Of a stretch of DNA of 50,603 bases, positions 7,788 to 15,070 are shown in pieces (position 1 is the first letter of the stretch; the number at the start of each line of letters is the position of its first letter). Below the pieces are notes generated by a model that was given only the letters and a program-made list of their open reading frames with translations, did no database searches and was not told where the DNA came from. Source of the DNA: Bacteroidales bacterium (GTDB lineage Bacteria > Bacteroidota > Bacteroidia > Bacteroidales > UBA12170). The position numbers and the translations under genes were made by a program. Location of the stretch: positions 1 to 50,603 of the forward strand of contig JADGDY010000013.1 of assembly GCA_016744655.1 (NCBI GenBank), in the 5' to 3' direction.

Positions 7788-9165
7788 GAAGAAAGATATA
7801 TCTAAACTATTCCAAGAAAAATTCTCCAACTTTTCGGTAGAAAATTCTCCTCAGATTGAAGCTATGATGAAGCAAAAAATCAGGAAGAAAAAGGCTTTAC
7901 ACTTTCAAATAAAGATGATTACATCAGTTCTGATCATTCCTATACTTTCAATTTTAGTATTTATTTTACCATGGAACGATGTTGAGTTGGAAAGCAATGT
8001 TATTCATGAAATAAAGAATAAGAACAGTGTTCAACCTTTACAACCTACTATTATAGAAGATGATATTCCTATTATAAAAAATCAAGAGTTTGATGTAATA
8101 GAAGTTGATAATCATCAGAAAAACATTCCTCAAAAAAAGAATCAACCTAGGCAAATAGTTACTCCCCTTGGTGGAGACGAAACAGGATATCATATCAATT
8201 CTAAAAACACTTTATCGGCCTCATCAAATACCAACCATGAAAACAAATTGTTTCTCTTAGAACAGAAACAGAACTTAGTAATTCAGTTTGAAAGCAATAG
8301 GCAATTACCAATTAAACAAATTCAGGAGGTTAAAAACCTAGAGAAAGTTTCAAAAAAGAAAAGTGGACGAGTTCGGGTGACCAACCATAAACAACGTCAA
8401 CCAACCCATATGATTCCTAGTAGATATACTGGACATTTAGATTTGGGATTATCTGCTTTTTCATTCAATAATAGTGTTTCCTCTATATTACCAACAAATG
8501 ACACCATAATCTCAAGTGATATTAAAGAGGAACCACAGTTATCCTATGGATTTGGGCTCGATTTTCAATTAATGAATAAACAGCGACCCTTTTTCATTGG
8601 TCTAGGTTTACATTTTCAAAATTATAGAGAAAAAATAGATTATCAATTGGTAAGGGAATACATCGATCTTGAAAAGAGCTATTGGGATTGTGATTCCATC
8701 TTTGAATATCATATTAATCCTCCTTTCTTCGATACAATCTTGGCAAGAATAGATTCCAATTATATGGCTCATATTGTCAGAAATGAAAACATGAAAAGCC
8801 ATATAAATACATATCAGTATTTGAATATTCCCCTATTGTTTGGTTATCAATTTAGCCGACCTTATTCACCTTTTATGTTTGAGTTTTCTGTGGGGATGGA
8901 TTTAGGCATACTATTAAAAAACCAAGGTTACTACTATAATAATAGTGGCCATATTATTGATTTTTCATCCAATTCAACATCAGTATTTTTACAGTATAAT
9001 TTGAAAGCACAAATAGGACTTTTTTACCAATGGAAAAAAATAAACTTCTTTGCCAGACCCTATTTTCAATACCAGCTGAATAAAAACGAATGGAATACTC
9101 CATTGCAAGGAAGGAAATACATGATATATGGTTTGAATTTTGGCCTACGACTTAAATTATTTTAA
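7780..9165 (+). CDS. Putative dual-membrane-spanning anti-sigma factor with outer-membrane beta-barrel (cassette 2)
   Basis: A 461-aa protein. The cytoplasmic segment is residues 1-42 (ISKLFQEKFSNFSVENS, aligned with the paralogues). The single transmembrane helix is at about 43-64. The periplasmic linker (65-213) is rich in Asn, Gln and Lys. The beta-barrel (about 214-461) ends GLRLKLF. The barrel contains the shared block YWDCDSIFEYHINPPFFDT followed by an ARIDSNY motif, then YLNIPLLFGYQ; the first two parts probably form a long external loop and the last a strand. The linker is about 50 residues shorter than in cassettes 1 and 3 and lacks their Lys-rich run. The start was chosen at the ATG with the strong ribosome-binding site. 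The anti-sigma role is inferred. Confidence 0.8.
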   Translation: MDKKKDISKLFQEKFSNFSVENSPQIEAMMKQKIRKKKALHFQIKMITSVLIIPILSILVFILPWNDVELESNVIHEIKNKNSVQPLQPTIIEDDIPIIKNQEFDVIEVDNHQKNIPQKKNQPRQIVTPLGGDETGYHINSKNTLSASSNTNHENKLFLLEQKQNLVIQFESNRQLPIKQIQEVKNLEKVSKKKSGRVRVTNHKQRQPTHMIPSRYTGHLDLGLSAFSFNNSVSSILPTNDTIISSDIKEEPQLSYGFGLDFQLMNKQRPFFIGLGLHFQNYREKIDYQLVREYIDLEKSYWDCDSIFEYHINPPFFDTILARIDSNYMAHIVRNENMKSHINTYQYLNIPLLFGYQFSRPYSPFMFEFSVGMDLGILLKNQGYYYNNSGHIIDFSSNSTSVFLQYNLKAQIGLFYQWKKINFFARPYFQYQLNKNEWNTPLQGRKYMIYGLNFGLRLKLF

Positions 9166-9172
9166 GCTTAAA

Positions 9173-9200
9173 GACAACCCCTATAAGTTTAAATACGATT
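9173..9200 (+). promoter_or_regulatory. ECF-type promoter P4 (surface gene, cassette 2)
   Basis: GACAACC (9173-9179), 16 nt, CGATT (9196-9200). It begins 7 nt after the stop of the barrel gene, the same offset as the orphan promoter of cassette 1. It is nearly identical to the cassette 2 sigma promoter, including CCCTATA after the -35 element. The leader to the ATG at 9229 is about 20-25 nt. Confidence 0.75.
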
Positions 9201-9228
9201 ATACATATATAAACCAATACTATATGCT

Positions 9229-11220
9229 ATGAAAAAAACATACCTAATTCTAATTATTCTTTTTAGTTGTTTACATGTGTCCTCACAAATTATTGCTGTT
9301 GATGATATATTATTTGTTGGTATGGGAGAATTGGTTCAATTCAATCCCACAACAAATGATACTACTTTAGATGGTGATGTGTTAAAAATAATAGACGTTA
9401 CGGTTCCTAACACCTTTGAACTGATAAGTTTTAATGATTCAATTATTATTTTTAAAGTGCCTGAGTATTTTATTGGTGATTATAAAATTATTCATTACGA
9501 ACTGGAATCGGAAGCAAATAATAATGATTCAAAAGGAGTGATTAAAGTTTTTATAGATAAAACTAAACTCAAAATAGATACTTTAAACATCAATCAAATT
9601 AGTACACCAATTTATCCGCAAAACATTCAGTTTTGGGATGCCTATACTCACCAGTATGGAAAGGCTCAATATCAATATCCAAAAGATTCCAAAACCAACA
9701 CTATTTTTAATATGGCATTGTGGATTGGAGGAAAAGATATAAACGAACAAATCCATTTTTCTGGTGAAAGATATCGACAAAAAGGAAACGATTTTTGGTC
9801 TGGCCCCTTATCTGATGATGGAAGTGCAACTTGTGATTCAACGGTGTCTGGTCAATGGTTTAGAACATGGGGAGTAAGTAGATTAGAGGTTATTGAACAC
9901 ATTGCACATTATAATGATGTAAATTATGAAATGCCAGAATCTATAGAAAATTGGCCAGCTCATGGCAACCCTGAATTTCAACAGGCAGAATATATTGCTC
10001 CTTTTGTTGATGTGGATCAAGATTTAGAATATCATCCCGAGTTAGGAGATTATCCATTGATTAAAGGAGATAAATCCGTTTTCTTCGTTTTTAATGATCA
10101 AATAATTCATACAGAATCAGTAGGGATTTCTTTAGGACTTGAAATACATTGTATGGCATGGGGATTTAATAAGGAAAATGATGATGACCCTTACAACAAT
10201 ACTATATTTTTAAATTATAAAATTTTTAATAAAAGTAATGAGACCTATTTTGAGACTTTTTTAGGTGTTTTTTCAGATCCTGATGTAGGTAATCCTGAAG
10301 ATGATTATATAGGCTGCCATGTGGAAAATGGTAATTATTTCGTATACAATGCTGATGATTATGATGAAAATCATTCCTTAATCACGGACACCATTTTTGG
10401 TTATTTTTCTGAAATTCCAAGTCAAGGAATTGCTATTCTAGGTGGGCCATTTATGGATGAAGACAATCTGGATAATCCCGTTGGTGAATGTGACGAAGGA
10501 GTAAATGGTGTTGGCTTTGGAGATGGCGAAGTTGATAATGAACGACATGGTATGAGCAGGTTTCAAGTGTTAGCAAATTATGGTCCAGGATATATAATAA
10601 ATCCTCAAGTAGCCCCTGACTATTATAATGCAATGAGAGGTGTTTGGAATGATAGTTTACTCCCTTTTCGATTCACTTACCCTGGGAACAGTGATTCATG
10701 TCATTGGGGGACTGGAGGTGTTGATCCAGGACTAACTTGGTCCGAAGAAACATCGGGAAATCAACCAGGAAACCGAAGGGGTATAGCCTCCATGGGTCCA
10801 TTTACTTTTGAGGCAGGTAGTGTTGAATTTATCGACATTGCTTTAGTAACAGCACCAGGAGGGCAGGAGCAAAACAGCAAAGACCTTCTACAAAATTATG
10901 TGAGTAGTATCAGAACAGATTACCTTAAAAACCCAATGGAATTCGGCAACCAATATGTAGGAATAGGTGAGGCCATAGAAAAAGAAACTTCACTGAAAAT
11001 TTACCCCAACCCTGTAAATGGAGATTTTGTCTATTTCGAATTGGAACAAACAAATTCTGTGGATTATAAAATATATAATGCTGCAGGCCAATTGGTACTT
11101 TCAGGCAAATTACCAAAGCAAAAACAACAAGATTTGTTTGTTGGAGACTTAGAGCCAGGTTGGTATATTTTAGAAGTACAAGTGGGGAAGAGTAAATACA
11201 GAAGTAAGTTGATTAAATAA
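9229..11220 (+). CDS. T9SS-exported surface protein, type A sorting domain (cassette 2)
   Basis: A 663-aa paralogue of the cassette 1 surface protein. The signal peptide is at about residues 1-19 (ends HVSSQ). An Ig/cadherin-like module follows (FNPTTNDTTLDGD, about 20-105). The central domain shares DFWSGPLSDDG, the segment FVDVDQDLEYHPELGDYP and GFGDGEVDNERHGM with cassette 1. The last ~75 residues are a T9SS type A sorting domain (IYPNPVNGDF ... YRSKLIK). The Asp-rich loops suggest calcium binding. Its C-terminal third is much closer to cassette 1 than the rest, suggesting gene conversion. The gene has its own ECF promoter and terminator, so it forms a one-gene unit under the cassette 2 sigma factor. 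Confidence 0.85.
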   Translation: MKKTYLILIILFSCLHVSSQIIAVDDILFVGMGELVQFNPTTNDTTLDGDVLKIIDVTVPNTFELISFNDSIIIFKVPEYFIGDYKIIHYELESEANNNDSKGVIKVFIDKTKLKIDTLNINQISTPIYPQNIQFWDAYTHQYGKAQYQYPKDSKTNTIFNMALWIGGKDINEQIHFSGERYRQKGNDFWSGPLSDDGSATCDSTVSGQWFRTWGVSRLEVIEHIAHYNDVNYEMPESIENWPAHGNPEFQQAEYIAPFVDVDQDLEYHPELGDYPLIKGDKSVFFVFNDQIIHTESVGISLGLEIHCMAWGFNKENDDDPYNNTIFLNYKIFNKSNETYFETFLGVFSDPDVGNPEDDYIGCHVENGNYFVYNADDYDENHSLITDTIFGYFSEIPSQGIAILGGPFMDEDNLDNPVGECDEGVNGVGFGDGEVDNERHGMSRFQVLANYGPGYIINPQVAPDYYNAMRGVWNDSLLPFRFTYPGNSDSCHWGTGGVDPGLTWSEETSGNQPGNRRGIASMGPFTFEAGSVEFIDIALVTAPGGQEQNSKDLLQNYVSSIRTDYLKNPMEFGNQYVGIGEAIEKETSLKIYPNPVNGDFVYFELEQTNSVDYKIYNAAGQLVLSGKLPKQKQQDLFVGDLEPGWYILEVQVGKSKYRSKLIK

Positions 11221-11280
11221 GCAATAACAATGGATGTTTTCTAAATAGTTGATATCCGATCTCATACAATTAATTTTAGC

Positions 11281-11314
11281 TCCCTCATCATATTTTGTGG
11301 TGGGGGTTTCTTTT
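11281..11314 (+). terminator. Rho-independent terminator of the cassette 2 surface gene
   Basis: CCCTCATCA (11282-11290) pairs with TGGTGGGGG (11298-11306), followed by TTTCTTTTT. It is the same hairpin as at 3581. The ~60 bp before it (from 11223) also match the cassette 1 copy. Confidence 0.8.
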
Positions 11315-11456
11315 TATGGTTAGATCCTGAAAGGGGTAAATGTAAATAGCTGTGAGTAAGGCATATGGTTATTGAAAACACGTATTTCTTAAAGCCGCTC
11401 CTGTTAGCTAAAAATAAAACAGAAAGGCAATCGGCGATTATATGGAATTGAAGTCT

Positions 11457-11502
11457 AGGTCGGCAGGAAAATATATTTCTAAACAACAACTTCTGGCCGA
11501 CC
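11457..11502. repeat. ~47-bp palindromic element, copy B
   Basis: The ends are GGTCGGC (11458-11464) and GCCGACC (11496-11502), with CAGGAAAATAT and AACTTCTG inside. It is the reverse orientation of copy A. Confidence 0.6.
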
Positions 11503-11522
11503 ATCATCTATGGTCATTCCTT

Positions 11523-11554
11523 TAGCCAAAGGTTAAAACCTTTGGCTATTTTTT
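11523..11554 (+). terminator. Strong hairpin with T-tract
   Basis: TAGCCAAAGGTT (11523-11534) and AACCTTTGGCTA (11537-11548) are perfect 12-bp arms with a 2-base centre, followed by TTTTTT. It has the form of a terminator, but no gene ends nearby except the cassette 2 surface gene 300 bp upstream. Confidence 0.55.
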
Positions 11555-11778
11555 AATCATCTACAATATTCTAGAAAAAAATACAATCAATTCCAGGGCC
11601 TCAATCCTTTCGCTGTGTTCAAGGCTTTGATCCCTTAATTCCTTCTAAAATGCCTTTCAGCTCCGGATTTTAAGGACCTCAGCTGGTGAACCAAAAAACA
11701 AGCTAGTTTTTCGTTAATAAACGCTTCTGTTTGAGATTTTTAATGTGAATTAAAAATTGAGTTTGAAGCGTTTTAGAA

Positions 11779-11847
11779 AATCTAGCGTAGTTTTTTGAGT
11801 GAAGCAGATGCAGTCTTGAACTTTTTTTTGCTTCGTTTTTATTGTTT
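11779..11847 (+). repeat. ~68-bp direct repeat, copy 1
   Basis: Near-identical to 12342-12411. It contains AATCTAG, GCAGATGCAGTCTTGAAC and a poly-T tract followed by GCTTC and TTTTTATTG. The two copies are about 560 bp apart and bracket the other repeat and palindrome. Confidence 0.65.
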
Positions 11848-11870
11848 CAAGACAAAAAAAATGACGCTTT

Positions 11871-12035
11871 AATCATTCATTTCTTTGCTTGCTAAAAGAA
11901 ACGAATCAAAGAAAGGGCACATTTTTCAAGGTGTTAATCTGCGTAGTCATCACCATTCATTGCAGATGGTAACAGTCATATTCATGCCTGTTATTTCCAT
12001 CTTCCATTCAATACACTGTGAAAAATGGGGATTAA
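11871..12035 (+). repeat. Intergenic direct repeat, copy 2
   Basis: Homologous to 3611-3765. In cassette 1 the copy follows the orphan terminator; here it lies downstream of the cassette 2 terminator. This supports common descent of the two terminator-repeat blocks. Confidence 0.6.
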
Positions 12036-12148
12036 ACCGGAAAATTTTGTCTTTGTTTGTTTATTGCTTTTCTGCGCTTACTGATTTGACGGACTCTGCT
12101 CAGACGGAATTGTATTCCGGCTTTAGCTTATGTTTAAGAGTAGAGTAT

Positions 12149-12195
12149 AGGTCGGCAGCGAAATTAGTTTTCTATTAAGATACTCCGGGCGACCT
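12149..12195. repeat. ~47-bp palindromic element, copy C
   Basis: The ends are AGGTCGGC and GGGCGACCT (core AGGTCG/CGACCT), in the same orientation as copy B. A small CCTGA/TCAGG hairpin (12193-12206) overlaps its right end. Confidence 0.5.
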
Positions 12196-12341
12196 GAAAC
12201 ATCAGGTTTATTCATCACCACAGGTTTTGCCCGCGGTTATTGATGAGTCAGGCCTTCAGCGTTTCTTTATTTGGTGTTAAAGGATATTAATTCTTAATTT
12301 TTGAAGCTAAGATGTTTTTAGCTGAAATTGGCTTTTCACAT

Positions 12342-12411
12342 AATCTAGTGTAGCTTTTTTGAGTGAGGCAGATGCAGTCTTGAACTTTTTTTTGCTTCAT
12401 TTTTATTGTTT
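12342..12411 (+). repeat. ~68-bp direct repeat, copy 2
   Basis: Second copy of the repeat at 11779-11847, with only a few substitutions. It ends about 80 bp before the cassette 3 promoter. Confidence 0.65.
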
Positions 12412-12489
12412 TGGTTGCTGTGCTTGTTGAAGTACAAGACATAAAATGACAACAAATTTCATAAGGAAATCAAAAAAACACTCATCTGA

Positions 12490-12517
12490 GGCAACTATTT
12501 CCATAAAAATTACGACT
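12490..12517 (+). promoter_or_regulatory. ECF-type promoter P5 (sigma gene, cassette 3)
   Basis: GGCAACT (12490-12496), 16 nt, CGACT (12513-12517), with the ATG again 13 nt after the first base of the -10 element. The bases after CAAC are TATTT, unlike CCC in cassettes 1 and 2 and the same as in the cassette 3 surface promoter. Confidence 0.75.
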
Positions 12518-12525
12518 CCATAAAT

Positions 12526-13062
12526 ATGGAGTGGAACCAGTCCGATATCATAAAAGCCTGTCGGAAACAAAATAAAACAGCACAAAAAGCTTTATTTCAG
12601 CGCTATAGTAAGCAATTCTATGGCCTGTGTTTGCGCTATGTGAATAATCGAGAGGTGGCTGAAGAGGTACTAATGGATGCTTTTATGGATATATTTAAGA
12701 ACATAAAAAAGTATAAAACCAAGTCTTTTGAGGCATGGATGAAATCTATTGTGGTTCATAAATCTATCGATTATTATAGAAAACATAAAAACGATCCTAT
12801 GTTTTCAGATGTGGATACTGTTTATTCTGGTGGGCTTTCAAACCTGCAAACCAACAATGTGGAAATGGATGAATTATTGAAAATGCTCTATACTCTACCT
12901 ACTGGCTACCGAATGGTATTCAACCTTTTCGCTATTGAAGGATATCAGCATAAAGAAATTGCAAAAAAACTGGGCATTTCCGAAAGCACTTCGAAAACAC
13001 AATTTCTAAAGGCTAAGCAAAAATTACAAACTATAATGGAGAAAGGAGGATATCATGGATAA
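12526..13062 (+). CDS. ECF RNA polymerase sigma factor (cassette 3)
   Basis: A 178-aa paralogue of the sigma factors at 1399 and 7251. Region 2 has EVAEEVLMDAFMDIFKNI and SFEAWMKSIVVHKSIDYYRKHK. Region 4 has YQHKEIAKKLGISESTSKTQFLKAKQK. The recognition helix reads SESTSKTQFLKAKQ where the other two read SVNTSK(S/T)QLHKAKL. This change goes together with the different -35 extension of the cassette 3 promoters. The start is the ATG at 12526, giving a predicted leaderless message. The last 8 nt overlap the barrel gene. Confidence 0.92.
   Translation: MEWNQSDIIKACRKQNKTAQKALFQRYSKQFYGLCLRYVNNREVAEEVLMDAFMDIFKNIKKYKTKSFEAWMKSIVVHKSIDYYRKHKNDPMFSDVDTVYSGGLSNLQTNNVEMDELLKMLYTLPTGYRMVFNLFAIEGYQHKEIAKKLGISESTSKTQFLKAKQKLQTIMEKGGYHG
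13041..13054 (+). promoter_or_regulatory. Strong Shine-Dalgarno site for translational coupling, cassette 3
   Basis: GAAAGGAGG (13041-13049), 5-nt spacer, ATG at 13055. It is identical in sequence and geometry to cassettes 1 and 2. Confidence 0.75.
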
Positions 13063-14686
13063 TAAGCAAGATGTTGAAAAGCTATTTAATGAAAAATTCA
13101 ATGATTTCTCTCCTGAATTATCTCCAGATGCTCTTGATCATTTAGATTCTAGACTCAAAAAGGCCATGGTCTTCCGTTGGGCAAAATGGGTATTAGTGGC
13201 TGGAATTATTTCTCTATCTTCTTGGTTGGTTTATGATATGCTTCAAGATGAGGAATTGTCTAATCATGAAACCCAGCAAGAACTCCTGAACTCAAATACT
13301 CAAAACACTTCAAATGAAACTATTAAACCAGAGGACAATACTAAAGCGAAGTCCGAATTTGATTTAAAAGACTCCTCCAAAACAGTTGAAAACAAACTGA
13401 ATCCTAATCATCTTGAAGAGATAAAGCAAGTTGAATTAAAAGAGAAAATAGAACCCGAAATTCAAAACTCTAAACCTATAACAGAATCTATTTATTCAGA
13501 ATCAAAATACCAAAATACAGTTGTTTCTGAACAAGTTAAAATGACGGAAGCTATTGTTGCCGAGCATCAAAACCCAACAAAAACACCTGAACAGATCAAT
13601 GATTCAGAAGAGAAAACTGAAAATATTAAAGATTCAATAGATATTGAAGTAGAAGAAACAACAAGCTTTTCTTTAGAGGAGGCCATTCAAGAAACTTTAG
13701 CTACAGAACTAGGTGCAACTGTAACTGTTGAAATTGATAGCGAATCGAGTTCAACGAGTGATGCAGCATCTTCGAGTTCAAAGAACAAAGACAAATCATC
13801 TAAGGATAAAAAGAAAACGAAATCCAAGAAAAAAGCTAAAAAAACCAAGTTTGCTAAAACCACAGATCGAAGTTCTCAAGGCACAAATCCAAAGAGATTA
13901 AATGCTTTTCTTGATATACATGCTGGTGGATTTATGTTTAATAATGCAGCGAACTCTCCAACCTTGTACAGCGATAGCTTAACCTCTACTAACTATACTC
14001 AAGCTCCTCAATTGTCCTATGATTTCGGAGTGGGAGTTCAGCTGAAATTAAAAGACAAACCATGGTTATTGTACACAGGAATAGATTATCAAGTATTTAA
14101 AGAGAAAATAGACTATAACTGGACACAATCTTTTGAAGACTCAGAACTTAGTCATTGGAACTACGATTCTACCTTTAACATAGAGCAAGTGATAGATACC
14201 TTTTTTATCATCATCGATACCAATCAATTTGTTATTGATACCATTTTTACCCAAGATACTGTTTTAGCTAATATTGACTCCACCTATAACAAAGTGATGT
14301 CCTCAAATGAGGAAAACAAAAAATACACCAATACCTATACCTATTTGAATATCCCATTAATGATAGGTTATGAATTTCAAACCAACAATAAGAATTGGAA
14401 TTTTCAGGTGTTGGGAGGTGCGGCTATTGCTATTAATTTAAGTAACGATGGCTATTATTATACCAAAGATGGAGGTATTCAAGAATATAGCGGAAAGGTG
14501 AATCCATCGCTTACCTGGAAATTAATGGCTGCGGCTAATGTCAACTATCAATGGAAAAAATGGCAGTTTTATATTCAGCCAGAATTCCAGTATCAGTTAA
14601 ATGAAAGTGAAATTCCAAATCAACCCATACGCAGACAATATCAATTGTATAAAATAAAGGCTGGAATTAGGTTTAAAATATTTTAA
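13055..14686 (+). CDS. Putative dual-membrane-spanning anti-sigma factor with outer-membrane beta-barrel (cassette 3)
   Basis: A 543-aa protein. The cytoplasmic segment is 1-41 (VEKLFNEKFNDFSPELS). The transmembrane helix is at about 42-61. The periplasmic linker (about 62-282) is first rich in Glu, Asn and Ser, then in Lys (SKKKAKKTK near 260). The beta-barrel (about 283-543) ends AGIRFKIF. The loop that in cassettes 1 and 2 carries DTIL..(I/V)DS.Y is longer here and seems internally repeated (VIDTFFIIIDTNQFVIDTIF, then DTVLANIDSTY). This loop is the most variable part of the barrel and so is a good candidate for the ligand-sensing surface. The anti-sigma role is inferred from architecture and gene order. 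Confidence 0.8.
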   Translation: MDNKQDVEKLFNEKFNDFSPELSPDALDHLDSRLKKAMVFRWAKWVLVAGIISLSSWLVYDMLQDEELSNHETQQELLNSNTQNTSNETIKPEDNTKAKSEFDLKDSSKTVENKLNPNHLEEIKQVELKEKIEPEIQNSKPITESIYSESKYQNTVVSEQVKMTEAIVAEHQNPTKTPEQINDSEEKTENIKDSIDIEVEETTSFSLEEAIQETLATELGATVTVEIDSESSSTSDAASSSSKNKDKSSKDKKKTKSKKKAKKTKFAKTTDRSSQGTNPKRLNAFLDIHAGGFMFNNAANSPTLYSDSLTSTNYTQAPQLSYDFGVGVQLKLKDKPWLLYTGIDYQVFKEKIDYNWTQSFEDSELSHWNYDSTFNIEQVIDTFFIIIDTNQFVIDTIFTQDTVLANIDSTYNKVMSSNEENKKYTNTYTYLNIPLMIGYEFQTNNKNWNFQVLGGAAIAINLSNDGYYYTKDGGIQEYSGKVNPSLTWKLMAAANVNYQWKKWQFYIQPEFQYQLNESEIPNQPIRRQYQLYKIKAGIRFKIF

Positions 14687-14948
14687 GAGGTTCAATTGTT
14701 TACCTTTTTTATAAATAGCGACTGACATGGCTTGAAGTTTTTTTTGCTCTCATTAATAGTATGGGGTCAAGTTTATTGTTCCAAATTGTAAATTATCATA
14801 ATCAGATAAAGCAATACTTATTTGAAACGGAATTTGAATTTTTCGGTTCCCTTTAGAATTGGTGCAAAACGAAGTAATCAATTTTTCATGAATTTTTCGT
14901 AATTTAACCATCTGATATAATGGCAAGTATAAAATATTTAGGAGGGTA
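14687..14948. other. Spacer between barrel and surface genes, cassette 3
   Basis: No gene seen. In cassettes 1 and 2 the ECF promoter begins 7 nt after the barrel gene; here it lies about 260 nt downstream, so this stretch looks inserted. I recognise no element in it. Confidence 0.45.
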
Positions 14949-14976
14949 GGCAACTATTTTGAACAAATTCACGATT
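14949..14976 (+). promoter_or_regulatory. ECF-type promoter P6 (surface gene, cassette 3)
   Basis: GGCAACT (14949-14955), 16 nt, CGATT (14972-14976). The extension CAACTATTTT matches the cassette 3 sigma promoter. The leader to the ATG at 15071 is about 85 nt, longer than in the other cassettes, and contains CCTGC/GCAGG arms that could form a hairpin. Confidence 0.7.
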
Positions 14977-15070
14977 ACCCATTTGAAAAGGCAAAGTGCC
15001 TATCCTGCATAATATAAATTAAGCAGGCAGAAGGAGTGGCTTCACAATTTTAATTTTTAAATAATTAATT

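Larger units (their letters stand above)
11315..12489. other. Long gene-free stretch between cassettes 2 and 3
   Basis: Nearly 1.2 kb with no convincing gene. An open frame at 11885-12178 lies wholly inside the repeat also seen at 3611 and is not credible. The stretch holds two ~47-bp palindromic elements (11457-11502, 12149-12195), a strong hairpin at 11523-11554, one long direct repeat shared with cassette 1 (11871-12035) and a ~68-bp direct repeat pair (11779-11847 and 12342-12411). Read on the minus strand, 11580-11700 has short protein-like patches in different frames (for example SLEHSERIEALELIVFF), so it may contain a decayed gene. Confidence 0.5.

Noticed and set aside
11885..12178. 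97-codon open frame between cassettes 2 and 3
   Set aside because: It lies in a direct repeat also found at 3611 where the frame is not kept, and it crosses a palindromic element. No protein character.
12193..12246. CTGA and TGATGA boxes around a small hairpin, resembling a C/D-box RNA
   Set aside because: C/D-box RNAs are archaeal and eukaryotic. The match is short and lies in repeat-rich DNA.
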